Assembly (NCBI GenBank): GCA_016720935.1
Contig: JADKJP010000007.1
Span: 744,001 to 808,000 of the forward strand
From: Bacteroidota bacterium
GTDB lineage: Bacteria; Bacteroidota; Bacteroidia; AKYH767-A; 2013-40CM-41-45
Direction of reading: 5' to 3'
DNA length: 64,000 nt
Shown here: one piece after another, positions 7,576 to 16,431 of the stretch
How the letters are laid out: the number at the start of each line of letters is the position of its first letter
Position numbering within the stretch: position 1 is the stretch's first letter
Made by a program: the position numbers and the translations under genes
Notes under the pieces: model-generated
Database searches by the model: none
Told to the model about the DNA's origin: nothing
What the model saw: only the letters and a program-made list of their open reading frames with translations

Positions 7576-9059
7576 TTTAAAAGAGCAATTCTGCTCAATT
7601 GATTAAAGATGGCATCAGCACCCGGGGATACCAGGTCGTTGAGCCAAAACGGCATTATTCCAATCGCGACAATTCCTGCAATTAATACAACAGCCGCTAG
7701 TTTTTCATTCCAATGTGCATCCGTCAGATTAGAGAAACCTGCATTTTTTACCGGACCCATTACCGATTGACCTGTAGCTCTCAGAATGTATACAGCAGTC
7801 ACCACGATAGACATACAAGCCAGGATGGTGGCTATGTGATAAAACGTTCCACTACGTTGCCAGGAACCAATGAACACTGTCATTTCAGCTACGAAACCAC
7901 TGAATCCGGGAAGTCCCAGTGAACACAAACCGGCGATAAAAAAGACGGTGCTGATAAAGGGCATCATTTTCATTAAACCCCCAAGTTCAGCTACTGCCCG
8001 CGTATGTGTTCTTTCATACAACATTCCGATCGCGGCGAAGAAGAGTGCCGTCATCAGGCCATGTGATACCATTTGGAGCACTGCGCCGGTAATCGCTGTT
8101 TTCGTCAGCATGCCAATTCCCAACAACACAAAACCACAATGGCTTACTGAAGAATACGCGTTGATGTATTTCAAATCTGTTTGCATCATCGTTGCAAATG
8201 CGCCATAAATAATGGCAATCGCGGCGACGAGTACAATGTATCCTGAATAATAATGAGCTGCTTCCGGCATCAGGTAAGTAGCCACACGCAAACAACCGTA
8301 GCCACCAAGTTTCATACTGATTCCGGCCAGGAACATGGAAGCCGCGGTTGGCGCGGATGAGTGACCGTCAGGAACCCAGGTATGAAAAGGAAAAATAGCT
8401 GTGAACACACCGAAACCGATGAAGAGGAACGGGAAGAATATTTTCTGGATATAAAAGGGAATATGAAATGTACTGAGATGGACAATATCAAAGCTGTTTC
8501 CGGAATTAAAATACATCCCGAGCATCCCGACAAGTACCAGAGCAGAGCCTCCCATCAGCATCAATGCAAGTTTGTTCGCGCTGTACTCCTTACGTCCGCT
8601 ACCCCAGATTCCAATGAGAAGATATTTGGGAATCACCGCTACTTCGAGGAAGAAGAAGAGCAGGAACAAATCCAATGAAATAAAGAATCCATAAGCTCCC
8701 GCACTGAGAATGATGAGTAAGAGAAAAAACTCTTTGGTCATTTTTTCAACTTTCCATGAAACCAATACTCCTGCAAAAACCACGAAGGAGGTCAGTAAAA
8801 TCATGGCTACAGAAATTCCATCAACACCAATATGAAAATTAATATTTAGAGCGGGAAACCATGCCGAGCTGGACTCAAAAAGGAACGCAGCAGTATTGCC
8901 CAACGCACGCTCGGCAAGGTAATTTTGCAGAAGCAACAAGGATGCAAGCAATTGCAACCCCGAGCCTGCCATTGCTACTGTTCGGGATGCCTTCGCGTTA
9001 CTAATTGCCAGAACTGCGGCAGTAAGTAAAGGAAGAAGCAAGAGTATCGTGAGAATCAT
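7572..9059 (-). CDS. nuoM: NADH-quinone oxidoreductase subunit M
   Basis: Antiporter-like subunit of the complex I membrane arm, 495 residues with about 14 helices. The conserved block FPFHTWVPDGHSSAPTAASM and the DLKYINAYSSVSHCGFVLLG segment identify it as NuoM rather than NuoL or NuoN; Glu in LFLLFFFLEVAVIPKYLLIG is the conserved functional carboxylate. It begins nine bases after nuoL ends and overlaps nuoN by four bases. Confidence 0.96.
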   Translation of the reverse strand: MILTILLLLPLLTAAVLAISNAKASRTVAMAGSGLQLLASLLLLQNYLAERALGNTAAFLFESSSAWFPALNINFHIGVDGISVAMILLTSFVVFAGVLVSWKVEKMTKEFFLLLIILSAGAYGFFISLDLFLLFFFLEVAVIPKYLLIGIWGSGRKEYSANKLALMLMGGSALVLVGMLGMYFNSGNSFDIVHLSTFHIPFYIQKIFFPFLFIGFGVFTAIFPFHTWVPDGHSSAPTAASMFLAGISMKLGGYGCLRVATYLMPEAAHYYSGYIVLVAAIAIIYGAFATMMQTDLKYINAYSSVSHCGFVLLGIGMLTKTAITGAVLQMVSHGLMTALFFAAIGMLYERTHTRAVAELGGLMKMMPFISTVFFIAGLCSLGLPGFSGFVAEMTVFIGSWQRSGTFYHIATILACMSIVVTAVYILRATGQSVMGPVKNAGFSNLTDAHWNEKLAAVVLIAGIVAIGIMPFWLNDLVSPGADAIFNQLSRIALLK

Positions 9060-9068
9060 AATTTTTTC

Positions 9069-11006
9069 TTAATGAATCCAAACATAAATAAAGAGCAATG
9101 CCAGTCCGATAACCCCGGTAAGGAAATAGGCTGCATAGTTCTGCACTTTCCCGGACTGCATTCCACTAATAGAGAACGAGAAAACCTGTGCAGCGGCGCC
9201 CAAAGTATTCATCACACCATCCACAATATTACGGTCAATCCATGCGGCGGGTCGGCCGATCAGGTTGAATATAATTTTCTTTGTGATAAAGAGATAAATT
9301 TCGTCGATGTAAAATTTGTTCTTAACCGTTGAAAAGAAGGAACCGAAAAGGCCCGCAACTTTATCCGGATAAGCAGATACTTTTTTATAAAAGACAAAAG
9401 CAATGAGAATTCCGGCGAGAGAAAGTCCCACCGGCAATATGCTGAATGAAATATGCATCTCAGAAGCGAGGGCCTTTCCATCCGAAGAAACAAAATTTCC
9501 AAAGGGAATCCATCCTGCAGAAATCGCCAGCAATCCTAATACACCAAGTGGAAATAACATCGATGCAGGTCCTTCACCATGATGTGCATGCCCGTGATCT
9601 TCGTAAGGTTTAGTCCAGAAGATTGAAAAATACAGACGGAACATATAGAATGCCGTAATTCCCGCAGTTACTAATGCCACCCAATATATCAGGGGATTTG
9701 AGTGGAAAGCGGCGAGGAGAATTTCTTCCTTACTGAAGAAACCTGAAAATGGAGGCACTCCGGCTATTGCAAGACAAGCGATCAGGAAGGTAATGTGTGT
9801 GACAGGCAGAAATTTCCGTAAACCTCCCATATCTTTCATCTCATTGCTGTGCACATAATGAATCACAGAACCTGCTCCGAGGAAGAGCAGCGCTTTGAAC
9901 ATCGCGTGAGTGAATAAATGGAACATGGAAGCTGTGTAACCAACACCTGCTTCACCACCATAATTTGACACTCCCAGAGCAAACATCATGTAACCGATCT
10001 GAGACATCGTAGAATATGCCAGCACACGTTTAATATCGGTTTGTGTACAGGCGATCAATGCGGCAACCAGAGCTGAAATTGCCCCGGTATATGCGACTAC
10101 ATCGAGTGCGACCGGACAAGCCAGTGAGAATACAGGGAACAATCGGGCTACCAAATACACACCAGCGACAACCATGGTAGCTGCATGGATGAGAGCGGAA
10201 ACAGGTGTCGGGCCTTCCATGGCATCCGGCAACCAGACATGCAAAGGAAACATCGCGGATTTGCCGGCTCCGCCAATGAACACCAGAGTCAATCCCCAGG
10301 TAAGAGCTGAAATTCCGAGGAAGGTCGCGGAAGAAGCCGATTGAGCAAAGGGTGAACCGGGTGTAGTGAGACGTTCTGTGAGAGAAACGAAATCAAGCGT
10401 TTCTGAATAGAAGGATAATATTAGAATACCGATCAGGAATCCCAGATCTGCAAACCGTGTCACAATGAATGCCTTCTTCGCTGCAGCAACTGCTGAAGGT
10501 TTGTTGTAATAATATCCAATGAGAAGGAACGATGACACTCCGACAAGTTCCCAGAAAATATATGTTTGGAAAATATTGGTGGACAATACTAATCCAAGCA
10601 TGGAGAAAGTAAACAAAGAGAGGAAAGAATAATATGTCGCATAGCGCTCCTCCCCTTTCATGTAACCCAGACTGTAGATGTGCACCATCAGGGAAACAAA
10701 AGTAACCACGACGATCATCATCACTGATATCGGATCCAGGAGAATTCCCATGTTGATGGAAAGGGTCTCACTAAATTTCAACCAGGTAAACTGTAATGGA
10801 ATAACAGCGGTATACGTATCACCTGCTTTGCCGAAACTGAAAAAATAATTATAGGCGGTAAGCAGACTGATCACAGCCGAAACAGCCAGTGAAAGGGTTC
10901 CGATAATCCCTGAGAAATTCCCGATATATTTCCGGCCGAACAATCCAAGTAAAAGGAAAGAAGCAAGCGGCAATAAAGGAACAAGTACCAACAGTGAAAT
11001 ATTCAT
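9069..11006 (-). CDS. nuoL: NADH-quinone oxidoreductase subunit L
   Basis: Distal antiporter-like proton-pumping subunit of complex I with the long lateral helix at its C terminus; 645 residues, normal for the family. Diagnostic stretches are SAMFPLHVWLPDAMEGPTPV, containing the conserved pumping-channel residues, and DIKRVLAYSTMSQIGYMMF. The His-rich loop HGHAHHGEG lies between later helices. The ATG is preceded by 47 non-coding bases after nuoK. Confidence 0.96.
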   Translation of the reverse strand: MNISLLVLVPLLPLASFLLLGLFGRKYIGNFSGIIGTLSLAVSAVISLLTAYNYFFSFGKAGDTYTAVIPLQFTWLKFSETLSINMGILLDPISVMMIVVVTFVSLMVHIYSLGYMKGEERYATYYSFLSLFTFSMLGLVLSTNIFQTYIFWELVGVSSFLLIGYYYNKPSAVAAAKKAFIVTRFADLGFLIGILILSFYSETLDFVSLTERLTTPGSPFAQSASSATFLGISALTWGLTLVFIGGAGKSAMFPLHVWLPDAMEGPTPVSALIHAATMVVAGVYLVARLFPVFSLACPVALDVVAYTGAISALVAALIACTQTDIKRVLAYSTMSQIGYMMFALGVSNYGGEAGVGYTASMFHLFTHAMFKALLFLGAGSVIHYVHSNEMKDMGGLRKFLPVTHITFLIACLAIAGVPPFSGFFSKEEILLAAFHSNPLIYWVALVTAGITAFYMFRLYFSIFWTKPYEDHGHAHHGEGPASMLFPLGVLGLLAISAGWIPFGNFVSSDGKALASEMHISFSILPVGLSLAGILIAFVFYKKVSAYPDKVAGLFGSFFSTVKNKFYIDEIYLFITKKIIFNLIGRPAAWIDRNIVDGVMNTLGAAAQVFSFSISGMQSGKVQNYAAYFLTGVIGLALLFIYVWIH

Positions 11007-11053
11007 CGTTCTTTAATTCTTCAATTCAGGTATTCTGCAAGTGTACTATTTAA

Positions 11054-11368
11054 TCAATCTTTCATCACCTCTGCGTCTTCCACATCGATTGATCTGTGTC
11101 TTCTGTAGAGATTGATGATAATGGCTATGGCAACAGCCGCTTCAGCAGCAGCGATCGTAATAATAAATATGCTAAAGAACACACCTTCCATTTTCCCGGG
11201 AAAGAGAAATTTGTTGAAGGCAAGGAAATTAATGTTCACACTATTCAATAATAACTCAACCGACATGAGCATGACAATCAGGTTCCTTCTTGTCAGAAAA
11301 CCATATACACCAATGAAAAACAAAGATGTACTCAATACAAGTAAGTGTGTTAAACCAATCTCGTTCAT
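11054..11368 (-). CDS. nuoK: NADH-quinone oxidoreductase subunit K
   Basis: Small three-helix subunit of the complex I membrane arm (104 residues), with the conserved glutamates in MSVELLLNSVNINFLAF and AAEAAVAIAIIINLYRR that take part in proton translocation. The start codon overlaps the nuoJ stop (ATGA), giving coupled translation. Confidence 0.96.
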   Translation of the reverse strand: MNEIGLTHLLVLSTSLFFIGVYGFLTRRNLIVMLMSVELLLNSVNINFLAFNKFLFPGKMEGVFFSIFIITIAAAEAAVAIAIIINLYRRHRSIDVEDAEVMKD

Positions 11369-11880
11369 TTGTCTCCCGGAGCTTTAATTGCAATCGTTAT
11401 GCAACCAATCATGGCTGCCAATAATAATAAACTGACCACTTCAAAAGGAAGTGAATATCCACCTTCTCCAACGCTTAGCATTTTGGTTCCGATAGCCGCA
11501 ACACTTACTTCAGTGGGCGGATCAAGTGAAGGCACAAAAGAATGCTGTAAGATTATTGTAGTTGTAAGCAGGAGGCCGCATACAACAGCTAATCCCGCGA
11601 ATAATCTCCTGCTCAACCCTGGTCTGGGCATATCCAGCGAAGAAGTCTGTGTCAGGAAGATGGAGAAGATAATCAACACTACAATTCCTCCAACGTATAC
11701 AATGATCTGTACTGCGGCGAGAAATTCGTATTCCATCCAGAAATACAATCCCGCTATTCCAATCAGGGAAAAAAGAAGATATACCGCTGCCCTGAATATT
11801 TTACGAGAAGTAACTGCCATGAAACCACCGCCTAAAATCAGTGCTGCCAGCAGATAAAAAACAATGATATGCGCGCTCAT
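11365..11880 (-). CDS. nuoJ: NADH-quinone oxidoreductase subunit J
   Basis: Five-helix membrane subunit of complex I, 171 residues. The AALILGGGFMAVTSRKIFRAAVY start and the EFLAAVQIIVYVGGIVVLIIF block (helix 3 with its pi-bulge region) are typical. Its ATG shares one base with the nuoI stop (TAATG), and its end overlaps nuoK. Confidence 0.95.
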   Translation of the reverse strand: MSAHIIVFYLLAALILGGGFMAVTSRKIFRAAVYLLFSLIGIAGLYFWMEYEFLAAVQIIVYVGGIVVLIIFSIFLTQTSSLDMPRPGLSRRLFAGLAVVCGLLLTTTIILQHSFVPSLDPPTEVSVAAIGTKMLSVGEGGYSLPFEVVSLLLLAAMIGCITIAIKAPGDK

Positions 11881-12359
11881 TACTCTACACCCTCCATTAA
11901 TTTTGATCCCGGTTTGTTCAACACCTTTGTGAGGTCGGCACGATTGAAGACGCTGTGCTCAAATGTTTGTGCCATTTTAATTGCATCCGTCGGGCAGGCC
12001 TGAATGCAGAGATTACACATGGTGCATAATTCCAGGTGATAGATAAAGGTATCGATGGCTTTTTTCTTTTTGCCGTCAGGACCCACATCGAACTTCGTGA
12101 TGATTTTGATTGTACCGTTCGGACAAGCCAGCTCGCAAGCGGTACATCCTGTGCATCGGTGCTCGTTCGATTGATTGTGAGTCATTACCACTTCTCCCCG
12201 GAAACGTTCAGCCAGATTCAGGGAATCCCTGTTCTCAGGATATTGCTCTGTAATGATTTCTTTATGATGAGTAAAGTAATACCCCGTCATCTTCATTCCT
12301 TTCAGAAGTGATGCGACCGAGCGATAAACTGTACTTATATATTCTTTTAAAAAACCCAT
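11880..12359 (-). CDS. nuoI: NADH-quinone oxidoreductase subunit I (two 4Fe-4S clusters)
   Basis: Peripheral-arm subunit carrying clusters N6a and N6b. Two ferredoxin motifs are visible: Cys69, Cys72, Cys75, Cys79 (CTGCTACELACP) and Cys112, Cys115, Cys118, Cys122 (CTMCNLCIQACP). The N terminus is amphipathic and contacts the membrane. At 159 residues it is normal size. Because nuoEFG are missing, these clusters would be the distal end of the chain here, so an unknown donor must feed electrons in near this subunit. Confidence 0.95.
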   Translation of the reverse strand: MGFLKEYISTVYRSVASLLKGMKMTGYYFTHHKEIITEQYPENRDSLNLAERFRGEVVMTHNQSNEHRCTGCTACELACPNGTIKIITKFDVGPDGKKKKAIDTFIYHLELCTMCNLCIQACPTDAIKMAQTFEHSVFNRADLTKVLNKPGSKLMEGVE

Positions 12360-12440
12360 GTCTTTTTATTTCAAATTCTACCTACACCTCAAATCCACAC
12401 CCGCACTTCCTCACACAATAAATACTCTTCACGCTTCACT

Positions 12441-13517
12441 CTAAAAATGCCATCCCAAAATTCCAATCAAAGTCATCAGCAACAAATTGAACAACCCGAT
12501 TGGAAGCAGATATTTCCATTCGAGATTCAACAATTGATCAATACGCAATCTTGGAAAGGTCCATCGGAACCACATGATTACAAAAATCAGGAAGAATGTT
12601 TTTCCGAAGAACCATATAGAAGATGGGATAAAATCCATGATATGATTAAATGCCGACCAACCGCCTATGTGAAAAGGCATCCAACCGCCGAGGAACAACG
12701 TTGCTCCGATGGCAGTGACGATGAAAATGTTTACATATTCCGCAAGAAAGAACAAAGCGAATTGCATACCGCTGTATTCTGTATGGAAACCTGCAGTAAG
12801 TTCTGATTCCGCCTCCGCGAGATCGAAAGGAGCACGATTGGTTTCTGCTGTTACCGCGATGATAAAAATGACAAATGAAATGAGCGCTGGAATATGTCCT
12901 TTGAAAATCCACCAGCCGGTAGCCTGACTCGCGACAATATCCGATAAGCGCAAACTACCTGTAAGAATAACGATGGAAAGGATTGCCAGTCCGGCCGACA
13001 GTTCATAACTCACAATTTGCGCGCCGCTGCGCATAGCGCCTAATAAAGAGTATTTATTATTACTTGACCATCCGGCCATAAGAATTCCAATTACAGAAAT
13101 CGATGAAATGGCGGAGATATACAAGACACCAATATTCACATCCCAGATCTGCACATTTCTTGCAAACGGGATCGGAGCCATAAGGAGCATGGCTACCATC
13201 ATGACAATGTATGGTGCAAGATTGAACAGAAACTTATCCGCGCCAATAGGTCTTAAACCTTCTTTTAAAATTAATTTGAGTGTGTCGGCAAGTGTCTGGA
13301 AAATTCCTTTGGGACCTACACGGTTTGGCCCGAGGCGGATCTGCATATAGGCAGAAACTTTTCTTTCCATGAATACCAAAACTAGTCCAAGGAAAGCAAA
13401 CAACCCAATCATCAAAAGACCCACAATAAAAAACTCCGACAACAATGCCAGTTTTGCCGGAAGATGGCCGTACAACCAGGTTTGAATTTGACTACTTATA
13501 TTTTCAAGACTAAGCAT
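12441..13517 (-). CDS. nuoH: NADH-quinone oxidoreductase subunit H
   Basis: Membrane subunit forming the quinone entrance and linking the two arms; 358 residues, eight to nine helices. The conserved stretch RLGPNRVGPKGIFQTLADTL and the acidic loop AETNRAPFDLAEAESELTAG identify the family. It follows nuoD after only 28 bases, exactly where nuoE, nuoF and nuoG would stand in a 14-gene operon; there is no remnant of them. Confidence 0.96.
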   Translation of the reverse strand: MLSLENISSQIQTWLYGHLPAKLALLSEFFIVGLLMIGLFAFLGLVLVFMERKVSAYMQIRLGPNRVGPKGIFQTLADTLKLILKEGLRPIGADKFLFNLAPYIVMMVAMLLMAPIPFARNVQIWDVNIGVLYISAISSISVIGILMAGWSSNNKYSLLGAMRSGAQIVSYELSAGLAILSIVILTGSLRLSDIVASQATGWWIFKGHIPALISFVIFIIAVTAETNRAPFDLAEAESELTAGFHTEYSGMQFALFFLAEYVNIFIVTAIGATLFLGGWMPFHIGGWSAFNHIMDFIPSSIWFFGKTFFLIFVIMWFRWTFPRLRIDQLLNLEWKYLLPIGLFNLLLMTLIGILGWHF

Positions 13518-13545
13518 TCTAAGATTTTAAATAATTCACAATTAA

Positions 13546-14661
13546 TCAACGATCGATATCCGGAATGACCAGATCGAGCGTTCCCATCGTAGCCACCAGG
13601 TCTCCGATCTTTCCTCCTATAGACATGTGATTCAATGCGGATAAATTGGAGAAACCGGGAGAACGGAATTTGATACGATAAGGAGTAGTAGCACCTTCAC
13701 TCACGATATAGACACCCAGCTCACCACGGGCAGTTTCCACCATGGTATAAAATTCACCTTTTGGCAATTTCAAAACCGCTTTTGTTTTGGCTTGAAATTC
13801 TCCTTCAGGAATTACATCAATAAGCTGGTCGATAATGGCGATGGACTGACGCATTTCGTCCATTCTTACCAGGTAACGTGCATACGAATCACCTTCTGTA
13901 CGGATGATTTCATCAAACTTAAGTTGGGCGTAGCAATCGTACGGGTACCATTTACGGATATCGCAACTAACTCCGGATGCTCTCGCGACCGGCCCGCTGC
14001 AGCCATAAGAAATCGCGTCTTCCTTAGAGATATAACCGACGCCTTTCATTCTTTCCTGGAAAATAATATTTCCGGTAACAAGTTCGTCGTATTCGGGAAG
14101 CTTTGATTTCAGTCCTGCTATAAGTGATTTTACTTTTGTCTGGAAGTTGGGATGTATGTCCGCCATCACACCACCGGGAACCATGTAGTTCATGGTAAGC
14201 CGGGCTCCACATGTTTCTTCCATGATATCGGTGATCAACTCACGTTCACGGAATGCATGAAAAAATGGTGTAATTGCACCCACATCCATGGCCATGGCAC
14301 CCCACCACAAAAGATGAGAAGCGAGCCTGGTTAATTCATCCATAAGAACACGGATCACCTGAGCCCTTTGTGGAATTTCAACCTGTAGTCCCTTTTCAAC
14401 AACCAATGCGCATGCATGATTGTTAATGTGTGAACTGAGATAATCCATCCGGGATGTCGTGTAAATAAACTGGCGATAGCTCAGACTTTCACACATTTTC
14501 TCAATGGACCGATGAATATATCCAAGATGAGGATCTACCTTTTTGATAGTTTCCCCATTGAGGGTGATCACAAGGTGTAAAACTCCGTGTGTCGCCGGGT
14601 GTTGTGGCCCCACATTGATCACCAGGTCTCCCTGCTCAGTCGTTCCGATTTCTTCAAGCAT
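13546..14661 (-). CDS. nuoD: NADH-quinone oxidoreductase subunit D
   Basis: The 49-kDa-type subunit lining the quinone cavity. It opens with the family hallmark NVGPQHPATHGVLHL, carrying the conserved His of the quinone site, and contains LGYIHRSIEKMCE. It is a separate gene, not fused to nuoC. The ATG at 14661 is preferred; an in-frame TTG three codons upstream is possible but less likely. Length of 371 residues is slightly short but complete. Confidence 0.95.
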   Translation of the reverse strand: MLEEIGTTEQGDLVINVGPQHPATHGVLHLVITLNGETIKKVDPHLGYIHRSIEKMCESLSYRQFIYTTSRMDYLSSHINNHACALVVEKGLQVEIPQRAQVIRVLMDELTRLASHLLWWGAMAMDVGAITPFFHAFRERELITDIMEETCGARLTMNYMVPGGVMADIHPNFQTKVKSLIAGLKSKLPEYDELVTGNIIFQERMKGVGYISKEDAISYGCSGPVARASGVSCDIRKWYPYDCYAQLKFDEIIRTEGDSYARYLVRMDEMRQSIAIIDQLIDVIPEGEFQAKTKAVLKLPKGEFYTMVETARGELGVYIVSEGATTPYRIKFRSPGFSNLSALNHMSIGGKIGDLVATMGTLDLVIPDIDR

Positions 14662-14725
14662 ATATTGCAATGATCCCTTTTTTCATTCACTTAAAATTCA
14701 GGGATCTTCTAAAACAAATTCGAAT

Positions 14726-15181
14726 TTATAGTTTAATAATATTCACAGGATCTTCGTAATCTTTTCTCAAAGGCCATCCTTCCCAATCGTCAGTAAGCAG
14801 AATTCTTCTGAGATCAGGATGATGGAGGAATTTTACTCCGAACAAATCATAGACTTCACGCTCATTCAATTCCGCGGTTCTCCAGATCTGATTCACTGAT
14901 TCTATCTCCGGGTTGTTTCTGTCAAGCTTCACTTTTACAGTCAGCATGTGACGGTGTTTAAAGGAGCGAAGAAAATAAACCATACTCAGGTGTGTTTTCC
15001 AGTCGACACAGGTAAGGCAAAACAAATAATCGAATTCCCATTCATCGCGTGACCGAAGATCTTTTGCAACAGAAAGAAAAGCAGAAGGTTCAACTGAAAC
15101 ATTCAACCATTCTCCCGTTTCTTCAAAAACCATTTCCGGATAAACGCGGAGTAAGGACTCTTTTAATTCTTCCTTTGTCAT
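14726..15181 (-). CDS. nuoC: NADH-quinone oxidoreductase subunit C
   Basis: The 30-kDa-type peripheral-arm subunit, 151 residues. The signature ELNEREVYDLFGVKFLHHPD followed by RRILLTDDWEGWPLRKDY is unmistakable. It packs against NuoD and stabilises the arm; it binds no cofactor. Separated from nuoB by 83 bases and from nuoD by 64. Confidence 0.95.
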   Translation of the reverse strand: MTKEELKESLLRVYPEMVFEETGEWLNVSVEPSAFLSVAKDLRSRDEWEFDYLFCLTCVDWKTHLSMVYFLRSFKHRHMLTVKVKLDRNNPEIESVNQIWRTAELNEREVYDLFGVKFLHHPDLRRILLTDDWEGWPLRKDYEDPVNIIKL

Positions 15182-15264
15182 AGTATTTGTACCCGTGAAC
15201 CGAAGTTCGATGGGAATGCATTTGATTTATTTAATTACGGCTGAAATTCCGGCCGTTTATTCAT

Positions 15265-15819
15265 TTATTTCTTTCCTACTACTTTTTGTTCATCAATAAT
15301 TATTTTCTCCCGCACTCCCCCATCCTTGACTTTTGACTGCAGAGTAATCAGGGCATGCATGAGAGCTTCTGGTCTTGGAGGACAACCTGCCACATATACA
15401 TCCACGGGAATTACGTGGTCTGCACCTTTTACAACAGAATAAGTATTGTAAAAGAATGGGCCTCCTGAGGTAGCACAAGCTCCCATCGCGATAACGTAAC
15501 GAGGCTCCGCCATCTGATCATACAATCGTTTTAATACGGGAGCCATTTTATTGACGATAGTACCTGCGATGATAATCACATCCGCCTGTCGTGGAGTAGC
15601 ACGTGCTACTTCAAAACCAAATCGCGACCAATCGTATTTCGCGGAAGCGGCGGACATCATTTCGATCGCGCAACAACTTGTTCCGAAAACCAATGGCCAT
15701 AGCGAATTGGATCTTGCCCAGTTGATAACATCGTCGAGTTTGCTGACAAGAATTCCGCCACCCGGTGAGGGATGCACCGCGCCCGGAAATGGTTCCGGTT
15801 TATTTTGGTTTACATCCAT
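15265..15819 (-). CDS. nuoB: NADH-quinone oxidoreductase subunit B (cluster N2)
   Basis: Holds the terminal 4Fe-4S cluster N2 that reduces quinone. The ligand cysteines are all present: adjacent Cys49-Cys50 in GTSCCAIEM, Cys114 in GACATSGG and Cys146 in [12 protein letters not shown]. The protein is 184 residues, normal. Its start overlaps the nuoA end by ten bases, so the two are translationally linked. Confidence 0.97.
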   Translation of the reverse strand: MDVNQNKPEPFPGAVHPSPGGGILVSKLDDVINWARSNSLWPLVFGTSCCAIEMMSAASAKYDWSRFGFEVARATPRQADVIIIAGTIVNKMAPVLKRLYDQMAEPRYVIAMGACATSGGPFFYNTYSVVKGADHVIPVDVYVAGCPPRPEALMHALITLQSKVKDGGVREKIIIDEQKVVGKK

Positions 15820-16160
15820 TTCAAAGCTCCTTTCCTGTGCGCATAAAGAAATCCAAGGAATAGTATGAATAAGAAAATAACAATTTCAACAAGTGCCGAC
15901 CAACCTATTTTTTTCACCACTACTGCCCAGGGATATAAAAACACAAGTTCAACATCAAAGATGAGGAAGAGTAAGGCGAAAAGATAATATCCAACATTAA
16001 ACTGAATCCATGATTTTCCAATGGTAGGAATTCCGCATTCGTAAGCTTCACCTTTCTGAAGATTGGTGGAACGTGTTGCAAGAACACGAGATAAAAGAAT
16101 CCCACCTGCGGCAAATGCAACCCCGCAAATCATCAGCAAAATCATTGATCCTGATCCCAT
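15810..16160 (-). CDS. nuoA: NADH-quinone oxidoreductase subunit A
   Basis: Three-helix membrane subunit at the quinone site, first gene of the operon (116 residues from the ATG used here). [13 protein letters not shown] carries the conserved cysteine loop between helices 1 and 2, and [15 protein letters not shown] is the family signature of helix 2. A TTG ten codons upstream (16190) would also be in frame but [14 protein letters not shown] looks like a normal start. The 270 bases upstream hold a small perfect hairpin (GGCTCC/GGAGCC, 16319-16333) and presumably the operon promoter, of which I see no clear -33/-7 pair. Confidence 0.92.
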   Translation of the reverse strand: MGSGSMILLMICGVAFAAGGILLSRVLATRSTNLQKGEAYECGIPTIGKSWIQFNVGYYLFALLFLIFDVELVFLYPWAVVVKKIGWSALVEIVIFLFILFLGFLYAHRKGALKWM

Positions 16161-16386
16161 ATACCTGAATTGACTTTGTTTTCTAAGCAATCAAACCTAC
16201 GGGAATGTTTGGAAAAAACAAAGGATACAGGACATCTAAAGGGTGAATCTTGTCACCAGTTGTATTCCGCTGAAAATGAAGAAGAATTAATGTTAAAAAA
16301 GTAAGTCAGGCCTCTCGCGGCTCCAACGGAGCCTGGAAAAGAGCTTATTAAGAAAACTTGACTTTGGTCATTGTGATATGTAAAAA

Positions 16387-16417
16387 AAACTCCGGGTCAG
16401 TTTTCTGCCCGGAGTTT
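16387..16417 (-). terminator. Strong bidirectional-looking terminator
   Basis: AAACTCCGGG (16387-16396) and CCCGGAGTTT (16408-16417) form a perfect 10-base stem with an 11-base loop; on the minus strand a TTTTTTTT run follows. It ends the transcript of the large T9SS cargo gene whose stop lies 15 bases before it. Confidence 0.85.
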
Positions 16418-16431
16418 TTCATAGAAGAATA

